Source of the DNA: an uncultured Clostridia bacterium
GTDB lineage: Bacteria; Bacillota; Clostridia; Christensenellales; Aristaeellaceae
NCBI GenBank assembly: GCA_937894675.1
Contig: CALCQO010000022.1
Location: 21,622-85,621 of the forward strand
Direction of reading: 5' to 3'
DNA length: 64,000 nucleotides
Shown here: one piece after another, positions 34,301 to 43,248 of the stretch
How positions within the stretch are numbered: position 1 is the first letter of the stretch
How the letters are laid out: each line of letters begins with the position of its first letter
Notes under the pieces: model-generated
Told to the model about the DNA's origin: nothing
Database searches by the model: none
What the model saw: only the letters and a program-made list of their open reading frames with translations
Made by a program: the position numbers and the translations under genes

Positions 34301-37300
34301 TCCATCCCGGCGGATCTGGTCTCCATCGCCTTTGACATGCGCTACGACCGGGAGGGCAACCCCTTCGTGCTGGGGCCGGAACTGAGCCTGATTATTTTCA
34401 TGTACATGCGCGCCCCCGCGGATACCGCCCCTTACCTGCCGCCCCAGGCCGATCCGGAAATACTGGCCTGGAATACCTCCTTTATTCAGATGAAATCCGC
34501 CTTCCCCACGGAAACCAAGGAGGGCATCGACACCGTCAACCCCACCACCGTGGCGCTGCGCAAGCCGGATCTGACACTGACCAAAACCTCCAACCCCTGG
34601 ACAGGCAGCGAGACCGCGCCGGCCAGGGTGCATCAGGACGGCACCATCACCTATTCGGTCTCCGTGCGCAACACCAACCGGGTGGAAACCATTCCCGACA
34701 TTGTGCTGGAGGATGACATCCCCCAGGGCCTCATCTTTGATGAAAACGCGGACATCACCGTGCACTTTACCGGCACAGCCTACCTGCCCATCGCCCAGCA
34801 GCCCAGGGTTGTTATGACCAGGACAGGGCAGAAGCTGTCCTTTGCCATCGACAAACTGGATCCCCAGGAGACGGTTTTATTCTCCATCAAAACCACCGTA
34901 GGCGCGCCGACGGCAACCAGCCCCACCCTGTTTGTCAACCAGGCGGTGGTAACCAAGGCTTTCGGCGTTGATCAGGAGATTGTCAGCCCGCCCACCTACC
35001 ATAAAACCAACAAGATATCCGTTACCCTGCCCGCGCGCAAATTGCTGGCGGCCGGGGGAAGGGTATTGCAGCCGGGGGAGTTCTCCATCCAGCTCTTTGA
35101 TACCTCCGGGCAGCCTGTCGGCGGGCCCATCGCCAATGACGAGAACGGCAATTTCCCCATCACCCTCTGGTTTGGCAAACCCTCCTCAAGCACGGTGATC
35201 TACAGATACTTCATCCGGGAAGTGATTCCTGAGACACCCGAAGGGAACATGACCTATCACAGCACCCAATACCAGTGGGATGTGCAGATTGTGTACGACT
35301 ATACCCCCGATACCCTCAGGCTCTACCGCTCTACCCTGACCCCGCGGCTTACCCCCATGGAAGCCCTGTTTACCAATACCTACAAAGCAAGCGGCCAGGC
35401 CGCGCCCACGGTGTACAAGGTTATGCAGGGCCGCGCCTTGGCGGCGGGGGAGTTTGCTTTCCTGCTGGAGGCGGTGGGCACCGCCCCCATGAATGGCGCG
35501 GCGGGCCTGCCCCTTACCCTGCAGGCGCGTACGGTGCGCAATACCTTGGAATCAGACGGCACAGGCACCGCCGCCTTCCCCGCCCTCTACTACACCGAAA
35601 AGGACATTGGCAAAACCTATCAGTACATAATCCGGGAGCTGCCCAGCGGGACCCCCGGGGTGGATGATGATACAAAGACCATCACCTGGACGGTTGTCGT
35701 GGGGGACGCTGGGGACGGTCAGCTTACCTTTGACTCATCCTACACCGATGATGACGCGGTTATGGGCAACGAGCAAAGCTTCCTCAACAGCATTGAGACG
35801 GTGTCCTTCACCGCGAAAAAGCGCTGGGAGCTGGCGGAGGGCATCACCAAGCCCACCATCGCCATCCGCCTGTACCAGAACGGCACAACCGATATGGGGT
35901 ATGTGCGCGTCAACGGCATCGCCGATGATGAAGAAGACATGGGCTTTAAGCCCGATGGCTCCGGGGAGCAAACCCCCTGGGAATACACCTGGGAAACGCT
36001 GCCCAAGTATTCCTACGATGCAGACGGCAATGAAACCGAGAATATCTACACCGCGGTGGAAATCCTGGTGCCCGACCACTTCCAGCACAAGGTGGATGCC
36101 GACGGCACCCTAGTAAACACCTACCGCCCGGGCACTTTCACCGGGGTGAAATTGTGGAACGGCGGCAAAACCTCCCCGGTGGAGCTGCGCCTGTTCAGGA
36201 CCATTTTGGGCGAAGAAAACGGCGAGAGGGTCGAGGTGTATCCCGGGCAGACCTTCCCCCTGGACGGCCGGATAGACGACCCCGAAAGCGAAGACGGCTC
36301 GGGGGAGCTGACGCCCTGGGTGTACACCTGGGTCAATCTGCCTGCCAACACCAATGCGCTGGAGGGCTATACCGGCCCCTTCCAATCCTTTGAGTACGAG
36401 ATTGAGGAAGTTAAAATTCCCGACGGTTTCGCTGCCGACACGGTTACCACCCCCAGCCGCTATATCACCAATATCGCGCTGAAGACGGATGTCACCGTTA
36501 CCAAGCTGTGGCGGGATACCCAGCGGCCCTACCCGGCTATCCGCGTGCAGCTGATTCGAGATGACGAACCCTTTGGCGATGAGGTGGAGCTGACCGATGG
36601 CAGCACCAGCTACACCTGGAAGGATCTGGACCGCTTCAGCGTGTGGGACGAGGATCCTAAGAAGCGGGTCGAATATGTGTACACGGTGTCGGAAGTCAGC
36701 ATGGTGGGCTTTGACACCTACTATTCCGATGACTTCCGCACCATCACCAACTACTTTGTGCCCCCCGACCCGGTGGAGATTGTCCTTAGGGCGCGCAAAA
36801 CCCTGGACGGCCGCGCCCAGAAGGCGGGCGAGTTCTCCTTCCTGCTGCTCAGCGGCGGGGATGAGGTGCTGCAAAGCGGCATCCGAAACGCTGCCGACGG
36901 CACGGTGCTGTTCCAGCCCATCCGCTTTGAGTCCCCCGGGGAAGGCATTGTCTTCAAAATGAGGGAAGCGGCAGGGGGCGACAGGGACATCCTGTATGAC
37001 GCCAGCGTCTATACCCTTACCTATGATGTGCGCCTGGAAAACGACAACAGCCTCAGCGCCCACCTGGTCAGCCTGCTGAAGGACGGGGAGGAGATAGCGC
37101 TTGACAGCCCCCTTGTCTTTGCCAACGCGTTGACCCCGGAGGCGCGCACCTACCCGGTGATAAGCGTGCCCCTGACCGCCAGAAAGACGCTGAGCAACGG
37201 CGCCCTGATGGCAGGCCAGTTCACCTTTACCCTTAAAGATCCCTCCGGCCAGGTGTTGGCGGAAGCGACCAACGCCGCCGACGGAAGCATCGTGTTCCCC

Positions 37301-37630
37301 GAGCGCACCTTCAGCCGCAAGGTAAGCGGCTACCGCTTCACCATTTCCGAAAAGGCGGGAGACACACGCCAGTATACCTATGATTCCGCCGTCTATACCG
37401 TGCTGGTCACCACTACGCCGGCAAACGGCCGCCTGACCGCCAGCGTTGCGCTGGAAAAGGACGGGGCGCCCTATGAGGGAGAGATTCTCTTTGCCAACAT
37501 CCAGAAACTGCCCCCCACCGGCGACAGCGCTCTGGCTATGCCCCTGTGGCTGCTGCTGGGTGCCTTCACCCTGCTGGCCGCCGCCTGGCTGACTAGGCAT
37601 AGAACAAAACCAGCCGGCAGGAACCATTAA
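31301..37630 (+). CDS. Giant LPxTG-anchored Cna-B/FctA adhesin
   Basis: A 2,109-residue surface protein. Residues about 3-20 form a signal peptide. A long N-terminal part (to about residue 1085) is strand- and aromatic-rich and matches no family I can name. A DUF11-like repeat lies at about 1089-1230 (LTLTKTSNPW, then GTITYSVSVRNTNR). Pilin-type FctA units start near 1240, 1368, 1826 and 1956, and three Cna-B units start near 1502, 1612 and 1729. Such domains form inner isopeptide bonds that stiffen surface stalks. It ends with LPPTGD, a membrane helix and RHRTK for sortase. No sortase or pilin partner is encoded nearby. Start chosen at ATG 31301; 31307 is also possible. Confidence 0.88.
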   Translation: MRMRKYLWLLCVLLILPLQAVSEQPTQYPPGTRFEMKWQSAYYSGYTTNETPPLSYEITNSTTMDVAPLVNSGTSLPFQLHFTFGGSDNTVVETGAVKIRVPRYLFQLPDGTHVGNFKTSLPLAPAIGGTTMCHYYIDGDDIVITNYAPISEATSLTFVMEYSVSPAAVPVDMVTGIYTNAVHATVTVQRDPAVEPESRDSNELVINYQTDAKLSRMNKSGTSLEGWNPAWGAAPADSKDYFYVEWYIPITWNGYLPGVYPYTVGIPISQGFDLSLQDIAANGGQAVAWRTAYVSPSKNKVADTADMTDNWAEFHADMSPLVSWHSPYPYEYYAWVYVTVRYPREGNIYWDAVSKTFKAKVTNTATATLDGLYNAYDQKTAAATHIYEEKPWFPEGAGGIYKRVYYHISSGMLTRLEQAGQLGLTGGILPFPNAGYVWNMQTDWVEDWARTKVGDVYGQQSWTAVRLDNEQYLNSAYGAASQYRLQPGDYSFTHIVLTRPGEQIYGEPSILGTNKLIPQPYANYGTVTVQASSTLSNDGPWADVATVTVNPDGTWNVTPTAGAGGAANLAETASHSLPLPPNTTGVRLLQTTKSARATQLYYLQTAYYPTPSLLAAIQASPTYIANREVDMHNKAWHWATGGGMPDSLRAQDSEYFRMTEFEGYSNILKTMRVTGSNSSLAQETAEVTITAHDVLPIPASTTLEEAIALGLLAEQRTGAFYDLLPPGVTFSPATIRTYRYSGRGDTLSSLIVPHTYEIIPDFRGTGCTLLIIRPSIPDGAASNYTVFDNNLRSGFTVQFSIYNSWQNIMDNGNTATNHVAYQSFADKPLFEGHSDIAPSTWLDYVEQAYLDVNGDGLDNAGDFLHAKSTLTFKLLPNIQIGYDKFVKAADENAYTKSTRVMGGGEYSYQLKLTTQAEAHASDLVFYDSLEMDAELPRGRETWMGTLLDYDITHPFRVYNVLPTVYYAARTMDPKAFDADRLFNRDTGELNPGWMLMPSDGSIPADLVSIAFDMRYDREGNPFVLGPELSLIIFMYMRAPADTAPYLPPQADPEILAWNTSFIQMKSAFPTETKEGIDTVNPTTVALRKPDLTLTKTSNPWTGSETAPARVHQDGTITYSVSVRNTNRVETIPDIVLEDDIPQGLIFDENADITVHFTGTAYLPIAQQPRVVMTRTGQKLSFAIDKLDPQETVLFSIKTTVGAPTATSPTLFVNQAVVTKAFGVDQEIVSPPTYHKTNKISVTLPARKLLAAGGRVLQPGEFSIQLFDTSGQPVGGPIANDENGNFPITLWFGKPSSSTVIYRYFIREVIPETPEGNMTYHSTQYQWDVQIVYDYTPDTLRLYRSTLTPRLTPMEALFTNTYKASGQAAPTVYKVMQGRALAAGEFAFLLEAVGTAPMNGAAGLPLTLQARTVRNTLESDGTGTAAFPALYYTEKDIGKTYQYIIRELPSGTPGVDDDTKTITWTVVVGDAGDGQLTFDSSYTDDDAVMGNEQSFLNSIETVSFTAKKRWELAEGITKPTIAIRLYQNGTTDMGYVRVNGIADDEEDMGFKPDGSGEQTPWEYTWETLPKYSYDADGNETENIYTAVEILVPDHFQHKVDADGTLVNTYRPGTFTGVKLWNGGKTSPVELRLFRTILGEENGERVEVYPGQTFPLDGRIDDPESEDGSGELTPWVYTWVNLPANTNALEGYTGPFQSFEYEIEEVKIPDGFAADTVTTPSRYITNIALKTDVTVTKLWRDTQRPYPAIRVQLIRDDEPFGDEVELTDGSTSYTWKDLDRFSVWDEDPKKRVEYVYTVSEVSMVGFDTYYSDDFRTITNYFVPPDPVEIVLRARKTLDGRAQKAGEFSFLLLSGGDEVLQSGIRNAADGTVLFQPIRFESPGEGIVFKMREAAGGDRDILYDASVYTLTYDVRLENDNSLSAHLVSLLKDGEEIALDSPLVFANALTPEARTYPVISVPLTARKTLSNGALMAGQFTFTLKDPSGQVLAEATNAADGSIVFPERTFSRKVSGYRFTISEKAGDTRQYTYDSAVYTVLVTTTPANGRLTASVALEKDGAPYEGEILFANIQKLPPTGDSALAMPLWLLLGAFTLLAAAWLTRHRTKPAGRNH

Positions 37631-37645
37631 TCCGCACCGTTATTG

Positions 37646-37678
37646 CAGCCCGCGAAGCATCGCGGGCTGTATCTTTTT
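37646..37678 (+). terminator. Terminator of the adhesin gene
   Basis: A 10-bp stem CAGCCCGCGA/TCGCGGGCTG with an AGCA loop, followed by TATCTTTTT. Confidence 0.85.
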
Positions 37679-37690
37679 CCCGTGGTTTCG

Positions 37691-37719
37691 TTGTAAAAAC
37701 AGCCCTGTTGTGCTACCAT
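37691..37719 (+). promoter_or_regulatory. Candidate promoter of rpiB
   Basis: TTGTAA, 17 bases, TACCAT, about 30 bases before rpiB. Confidence 0.5.
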
Positions 37720-37748
37720 TCCTGTGAAACAAACAGGAGGGATTTGTC

Positions 37749-38198
37749 ATGATCGCAATCGGCAATGACCATACGGCGGTGGAACTGAAAAAGGAAATCA
37801 TCGGACTGCTGGAGGAAATGGGCCTGGAATACAAGGACTTTGGCGTTAACGAAACAAAGAGCGTGGATTACCCTGTCTACGCCTACCGCACCGCCAGGGC
37901 GGTGGCCAAGGGGGAGTGCGAGCTGGGCATCGTGCTGTGCGGCACGGGGTTGGGTGTCAGCATCGCGGCCAACAAGGTGCCAGGCGCCCGGTGCGCCCTG
38001 TGCTCCGAACCCTATTCCGCCCTGATGGCGCGGCAGCATAACGACGCCAATGTGCTGGCCATGGGCGCCCGGGTCATTGGGCCCGAGCTTGCCAAGATGG
38101 TGGCCCGCACCTTCCTGGAGGGTGCCTTTGAAGGCGGCCGCCACGCCCGCCGGGTGGACATGCTGACCAGGCTGGACAGCGGCGAGGCGCTGGAATAA
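37749..38198 (+). CDS. rpiB: Ribose-5-phosphate isomerase B (RpiB/LacAB family)
   Basis: A 149-residue enzyme starting MIAIGNDHTAVELKKEI, with the catalytic cysteine in IVLCGTGLGVSIAANK (residues about 60-75) and the phosphate-binding RQHNDANVLAMG. It interconverts ribose 5-phosphate and ribulose 5-phosphate in the pentose phosphate pathway and so supplies PRPP for purine synthesis. LacA/LacB-like sugar isomerases share the fold, so another pentose or hexose phosphate is possible. Its stop overlaps the MFS transporter start by one base (TAATG). Start follows CAGGAGGG. Confidence 0.87.
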   Translation: MIAIGNDHTAVELKKEIIGLLEEMGLEYKDFGVNETKSVDYPVYAYRTARAVAKGECELGIVLCGTGLGVSIAANKVPGARCALCSEPYSALMARQHNDANVLAMGARVIGPELAKMVARTFLEGAFEGGRHARRVDMLTRLDSGEALE

Positions 38199-39397
38199 TG
38201 GCGGGGCAAACCCAGGAAACAGCCAGTCAGGCGAACCAGTACCCCTGGAAGTACGGCCTGTTTATCGGCGCCAACTTTGTCGCCCTGGCGGTGTTTCAAA
38301 GCTTTATCGGCAACTTCTACCGGGACGCCCGGGGCATTGAGGGCACCCAGCTTTTGTGGCTGCTGGTGGCGCTGCCGGCCGTCTCCATGCTGACCCAGCC
38401 CCTCTGGGGCTTTGTGGGCGACAGGATGCGCTACCGCAACACGGCGCTGTACCTGATGGCCCTGGGCTCCATGCTCAGCATCCTACTGATGGGCCTGTCC
38501 AAATCCTTCCCCATGTTGCTGCTGTGCACCTGCCTGTACGCGTCCTTCTATACCCCCCTCATGCCCATGGGGGACTCGGTGATGCTGGAAGCGCTGGCGA
38601 AAAAGAACATGTCCTTTGGGCCCATCCGCCTGATAGGCAGCATGACCTTCGCTGTCGCCAGCCTGCTGTTCGGCTTTGTGTTTGAGGGGCGTTTCCATTT
38701 GGTGCCCTGGGTGTCCCTGGTGTTCTGCCTGCTGCTGCTGGCATCCGTCCGGGTGCTGCCCAAGGCGCCGGGGCACCAGCGGGGGCGCACCAGCGTGCCC
38801 TTTAAAACCCTGTTTCAGTTGCCCCACATGAAGCAGCTGCTGATATTGCTCACCCTGCTGATGCTGAGCATGGGGTACTACTACAGCTACTTTACCCTGC
38901 ATTTTACTTCCCTCCCTGGGGGCACAGCGGGCCTGGCGGGGATGAGCTACTTCCTGTCGGCGGTGTGCGAACTGCCCTTTTTATTGCGGGCGGATAAGCT
39001 GTTCAAGCGCTACGGCGCCGGGCGGCTGATGCTGGTGTCAGCTTTGCTGCTGGTCATCCGCTTTACCCTGCTTGCCTTTACAAAAAGCGTAGGCATCGCT
39101 GTCCTGACCCAGATGCTCCACGGCGGGTGTTTTATCGTCATCACCATGTCCACAGCCCTGTACGTCAACAGCGTGGTGCCCGACGAGCTGCGCGCCTCGG
39201 GGCAGATGCTGCTGTCCATCGTGGGCTACGGCCTGGCCCGGGTATTCGGCATCGTGTGCGGCGGCTTTATCGCAAATCTGACCGGCGGCTCCGCCGGGGG
39301 TTTTGCCGCCATGGCCCTGGTGGCTCTCGTCGCCCTTGTGTGGGGCGGCAGCTATTTCCTGCGGGTGCCCCCCGTCAACGGGGAACACAACGCCTGA
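38198..39397 (+). CDS. MFS transporter (LacY/nucleoside-symporter-like)
   Basis: A 399-residue membrane protein with about 12 helices. It starts with a soluble stretch of 17 residues, then KYGLFIGANFVALAVFQSFIGNFYRDARG, a beginning typical of the MFS_1-like branch (LacY, PPP and nucleoside symporter relatives). The conserved loop between helices 2 and 3 is LWGFVGDRMRYRN. It is coupled to rpiB by a one-base overlap, so a sugar or nucleoside substrate that enters the pentose phosphate pool is likely. The exact substrate cannot be read from sequence. Confidence 0.85.
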   Translation: MAGQTQETASQANQYPWKYGLFIGANFVALAVFQSFIGNFYRDARGIEGTQLLWLLVALPAVSMLTQPLWGFVGDRMRYRNTALYLMALGSMLSILLMGLSKSFPMLLLCTCLYASFYTPLMPMGDSVMLEALAKKNMSFGPIRLIGSMTFAVASLLFGFVFEGRFHLVPWVSLVFCLLLLASVRVLPKAPGHQRGRTSVPFKTLFQLPHMKQLLILLTLLMLSMGYYYSYFTLHFTSLPGGTAGLAGMSYFLSAVCELPFLLRADKLFKRYGAGRLMLVSALLLVIRFTLLAFTKSVGIAVLTQMLHGGCFIVITMSTALYVNSVVPDELRASGQMLLSIVGYGLARVFGIVCGGFIANLTGGSAGGFAAMALVALVALVWGGSYFLRVPPVNGEHNA

Positions 39398-39438
39398 AGG
39401 GGAGGGGCAACCCTTCGCCGTACATCCGTCAAAAATCA

Positions 39439-39468
39439 CAAAGAGGCAGCCCGCGGGCTGCCTCTTTG
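39439..39468 (+). terminator. Terminator of the rpiB-MFS operon
   Basis: Perfect palindrome CAAAGAGGCAGCCCG and its complement, pairing 14 bp without a T-run beyond CTTTG. Works as a hairpin on either strand. Confidence 0.75.
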
Positions 39469-39510
39469 CATATTCCATGTAAAATCCCGGTTAAATATTC
39501 GCTAAACTTC

Positions 39511-39539
39511 TTGACTTTAGCCTCTTTTCCACCTACCCT
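39511..39539 (+). promoter_or_regulatory. Candidate promoter of the M16 peptidase gene
   Basis: TTGACT, 17 bases, TACCCT; the coding start is 78 bases after the -10. Confidence 0.5.
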
Positions 39540-39616
39540 TCCTGTAGGCGGGCAGGCGGAAACAGGGGCATATGCCCGGCGCGCCGCGCCGCCGCTGTAA
39601 TGAAGGAGGATTTCCT

Positions 39617-42600
39617 ATGAAAAATGCAGTAAAAACTGGGATGGCCCTGCTGATGAGCCTGGTGATGTGCTTGTCCGCACTGAGCTTTCCCGCCCTTGGC
39701 GAAGAGAAAAAATACACCCCCGGGGAACAGGTCGCCGGCTTCACCGTGAAGGAGCTGTCTCGGCTGGATTTGGTGAACGCCGACGCTACCTTGCTTTCCC
39801 ACGATAAAACCGGCGCGCTGGTGATGCTGCTGGAGAATGAGGACACCAACCGTGCCTTTGATATCTCCTTCCGCACCCCGGTCAGCAACGATATGGGCAT
39901 CCCCCATGTGTTCGAGCACGCCACCCTGGGGGGCTCCATGAAGTACCCCTCCCAGTCGCTGTTCTTTAACTTGATGAATCAGACATACAACACCTACATG
40001 AACGCCATGACCACCGATGTCATCACCACCTACCCCGTGGCGTCCCTGTCGGAGGAGCAGCTGCTCAAATACGCCGATTACTATACCGACAGCGTGTTCA
40101 GCCCCCTGGTGATGGAGGAGAAAAACATCTTCCTGGAGGAAGCCTGGCGCTACACCCTGGAAAACAAGGACGCGCCCCTGACCATTTCGGGCACCGTGTA
40201 TACCGAGATGCAGGGCGCCTACAACATCCAGACGGACGCCATGTTCAATCTGCGCAAGACCCTGTTTCCGGGCAGCCAGGTGGGCAACTCCTACGGCGGG
40301 CACCCCGGCCATATCGCCGATATGTCCTGGGAAGATTTGAAAGACTACCATGACGCCTACTACCATCCCTCCAACTCCCTCACCATTCTGTACGGCAAGT
40401 ATCAGGACGCGGAGGCTTTCCTGAAGCAATTGGACGGGTACTTCTCCGCCTTTGAGAAAAAGGAGTTTGCCTTCGCGGATGCCGCCTACCAGCCGCTCAC
40501 CGCGCCTGCGGAAGAGCATTTTGATTTTGCCGTGGAAGCGGGCAGCGACACAGCCAACGGCGCCGTTGTCTACTTTGGCTATGTACTGAAAGGCATCAGC
40601 CGGGAGGATGAGCTGGCGCTGGATTTGATGAGCACGCTGCTCAACAACCCCTCCTCCCCCTTCCAGCAGGCCATGAAGGAAAAGCTGCCCTCGGCCACCG
40701 CCTCCACCAGCCTGCTGACCTCCTCCCCCGAGCCGGCCTTCCTCTTCCAGGCAAGCGGCCTCAACGCTCAGGACGCGCCCATCTTCCGGGATGTGACGGT
40801 GGAAGCCCTGCAAGAGCTTGGTGAAAACGGGTTCGACCTGGCCGCGGTGGAAGCGGTAGCCGCCCAAAACCGGCTGGATTTGCTGCTTACCTCCGAAAGC
40901 GCCTCCATCGGCACCAACCTGGCGCCCAACATCGCCTACCTGTGGGGGGCTACCGGGGATACCCAGGCCTTCAGTCAGTATGTGGACAGCACCGTAAACT
41001 ACCTGCCCTACGCCCAGCAGGGGGTGTATCAGCGGGTGATTGCCGAGTACCTGACGGACAATCCCCGCACCGCCCTGGTGGTCACTTCTCCCAAGCCCGG
41101 GCTGAAGGAACAGCAGAGCCAGGCGTTGGCGGACAGCCTGCAGCAACGGAAAGCGGCCATGAGCGAGGAAGAAATCACCTCCCTGGTGGAGGCGACCGCC
41201 CTGTACAACCAGGAAAAGCCGGACGACTCCGCCCAGTATGTGGCCCAGCTGCAGGCGGTGGGCGTCTCCACCCTGCCCGAGGAACGCCGCATCTATGCCA
41301 TCCAGGACGAAACGGGGGAGGACAAGGTGCGCCGCCTGCATGCCCAGGCTGATGTCAGCGGCGTGGGTCAGGTATTGCTGCTGCTGGACGCCGCTGCCAT
41401 CCCCCAGGAGGATCTGCACTGGTACAAGCTGTATACCGACCTGCTGGGCAAATTGGATACCAAAGCCCACGACAACGCCGCCCTCAGCGCGCTTTTGACC
41501 CGCTACCTTTACCAGCGGGATATCCGCCCCACGGTGTATACCGGGGAAAACAGGGATCAGTGCGACCCCTTCCTGCGCGTCAGCTGGATTGCCATGGATG
41601 AGGATCTGCCCGCCGCCTATGACCTGGTGTACGAGCTGCTCTTTGATACCAAATTGGACGACGCGGCCAAGACAGCGGCCGTGCTGAGCCAGGTAAAAGC
41701 CAGCCTGAAGCAGATGATGACCGACGGCGCCTACCAGGTGCAGATTTACCGCGCCTTCGCCTCCGGATCCCCCGCCTTTGCCTACTTCAACTACCTGAAC
41801 TTCCTGGATTACTATGCCTTCTTGGAAAACGCCGAGGCCCTGTTCGCCAGCGACCCGGATGCCGCCCTGCGCAAGCTGCAGGCTGTGCAGGCGTTCCTGC
41901 GCTCCTACACCGGGGCTGTGTCCGCCTTCGCCGGCAGCGATGACAGCGCCAAAGCCCACCGCCAGACGGCGGACGCCTTCCTTGCCAAACTGGAGAAGAC
42001 CAACCGGGAGAAGGCTGTGTATGATCTGCCCGCCATCGCCCCCCGGGAAGCCATCGTGGTGGATTCCGCCGTGCAGTACAACATCCTCTATGCCCCCTAC
42101 AAAGCCATGGGGCGGGAAAACTCCAGCGGCGATATGGACGCCCTGTCCCGCCTGGTGTCCGACCGGGTGCTGCTGCCCCAATTGCGGGAAAAGTACGGCG
42201 CCTACGGCGCCGAGCACGCCGCCACGGAGGACGGCATCCTGCTGCTGTCCTTCCGGGACCCCAATGTGAAGGAAACCTTTGATGTCTATGCCGCGCTGCC
42301 GGAGATGATCGAGAACATGCAGCTGGATCAGGAGACCCTGGACGGCTTTATCCTCTCCGCCTACAGCGCCTATGCCCTGTCCCAGGGCGAATTGACGGGC
42401 GCCCTGTCCGCCTTGCTGAACACCCTGGACGGGCGTCCCCAGGAAATCTTCCTGACCTGGATGAAGGAACTCAAGGAACTGACGCCGGACAAAGTCAAGA
42501 GCTATGCCGATATGTACCGGGCGCTCAACGAAAAGGGCTACCGCTCCACCGCCGGCGGCGCCGCCATCATCGAGCAGAACAAGGATCTGTTCGACGCAAT

Positions 42601-43132
42601 CTACAACCCCTTCTTGGTCAAGGACACCTCCGGGGACGAGCTGAGCGATGTCAAGGAAGGGGACTGGTACTACGAGGCGGTGCGCTATGTGTTTGAAAAA
42701 AAGGCCATGGCCCCAGCCTCGGAGGGCGCCTTCGGGGTGGAGAACCCCGCCACCCTGGGCGAAATCATCAGCACCGTCTTTGCGCTGGCCGGCGTACCCG
42801 CCTCAGCGGAGCAGGGGGTGCAGATGTTCCAGCAGATGGGCCTGCTCGCCCCGGAAGCGGCAGCCCAGGATGAAATGACCCGGGAAATGATGGCCTCCGT
42901 GCTGGGCAGCTTCCTGGGCACCGCCGCCGGATTGGATATGACGGTCAACCTGGCCTCCCTGGAGGAGGTTCCCGATGCCGACCAGATAACCCCCGGCATG
43001 GAGGATCTGCTGCGCTACGCCCTGGGCAATGATTTGCTCAAGCTGACGGAGGACGGCAGGCTTGCTCCCCAGGAGCCCGCCACCCGCGCCCAGCTGGCCT
43101 ACGCCATCTGGAAGATAGATCAGATGGAATAG
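39617..43132 (+). CDS. Exported M16C zinc peptidase with C-terminal SLH-like domains
   Basis: A 1,171-residue protein. Residues 1-28 form a signal peptide. An M16C (presequence protease-like) peptidase follows, with the inverted zinc motif H97-VFE-H101 and a third ligand near E175 (NIFLEEAWRY). The body of four M16 units reaches about residue 1000. The last 160 residues look like SLH repeats: VKEGDWYYEAVRYVFEKK, VENPATLGEIISTVFALAG and PQEPATRAQLAYAIWKI. SLH domains bind secondary wall polymers, so the protease would be held on the cell surface. M16C proteins of Clostridia usually lack this part. Start ATG 39617 follows AAGGAGG; a start 45 bp upstream would spoil the signal. Confidence 0.88.
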   Translation: MKNAVKTGMALLMSLVMCLSALSFPALGEEKKYTPGEQVAGFTVKELSRLDLVNADATLLSHDKTGALVMLLENEDTNRAFDISFRTPVSNDMGIPHVFEHATLGGSMKYPSQSLFFNLMNQTYNTYMNAMTTDVITTYPVASLSEEQLLKYADYYTDSVFSPLVMEEKNIFLEEAWRYTLENKDAPLTISGTVYTEMQGAYNIQTDAMFNLRKTLFPGSQVGNSYGGHPGHIADMSWEDLKDYHDAYYHPSNSLTILYGKYQDAEAFLKQLDGYFSAFEKKEFAFADAAYQPLTAPAEEHFDFAVEAGSDTANGAVVYFGYVLKGISREDELALDLMSTLLNNPSSPFQQAMKEKLPSATASTSLLTSSPEPAFLFQASGLNAQDAPIFRDVTVEALQELGENGFDLAAVEAVAAQNRLDLLLTSESASIGTNLAPNIAYLWGATGDTQAFSQYVDSTVNYLPYAQQGVYQRVIAEYLTDNPRTALVVTSPKPGLKEQQSQALADSLQQRKAAMSEEEITSLVEATALYNQEKPDDSAQYVAQLQAVGVSTLPEERRIYAIQDETGEDKVRRLHAQADVSGVGQVLLLLDAAAIPQEDLHWYKLYTDLLGKLDTKAHDNAALSALLTRYLYQRDIRPTVYTGENRDQCDPFLRVSWIAMDEDLPAAYDLVYELLFDTKLDDAAKTAAVLSQVKASLKQMMTDGAYQVQIYRAFASGSPAFAYFNYLNFLDYYAFLENAEALFASDPDAALRKLQAVQAFLRSYTGAVSAFAGSDDSAKAHRQTADAFLAKLEKTNREKAVYDLPAIAPREAIVVDSAVQYNILYAPYKAMGRENSSGDMDALSRLVSDRVLLPQLREKYGAYGAEHAATEDGILLLSFRDPNVKETFDVYAALPEMIENMQLDQETLDGFILSAYSAYALSQGELTGALSALLNTLDGRPQEIFLTWMKELKELTPDKVKSYADMYRALNEKGYRSTAGGAAIIEQNKDLFDAIYNPFLVKDTSGDELSDVKEGDWYYEAVRYVFEKKAMAPASEGAFGVENPATLGEIISTVFALAGVPASAEQGVQMFQQMGLLAPEAAAQDEMTREMMASVLGSFLGTAAGLDMTVNLASLEEVPDADQITPGMEDLLRYALGNDLLKLTEDGRLAPQEPATRAQLAYAIWKIDQME

Positions 43133-43170
43133 TTCCCGCTACTCGAGTCTTACCGTTCATCCCACATTGA

Positions 43171-43199
43171 AACAAGTCCGGCTTACGCCGGACTTGTTT
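43171..43199. terminator. Bidirectional terminator between the M16 and NrdD-like genes
   Basis: AACAAGTCCGGC-TTAC-GCCGGACTTGTT, flanked by A on the left and TTTG on the right, so it can serve both converging genes. Confidence 0.8.
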
Positions 43200-43248
43200 G
43201 CTGGATGCTATTCCGCTGTCCTCCCTTTTTGGGGGACAGTTTACTGTT

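Noticed and set aside
36110..37627. A 505-codon minus-strand frame
   Set aside because: Antisense to the stalk and sorting signal of the adhesin; no motifs, no start signals.
39533..42217. An 894-codon open frame on the minus strand
   Set aside because: It lies opposite the M16 peptidase gene with its zinc motif and signal peptide; composition is that of a GC-rich antisense shadow.
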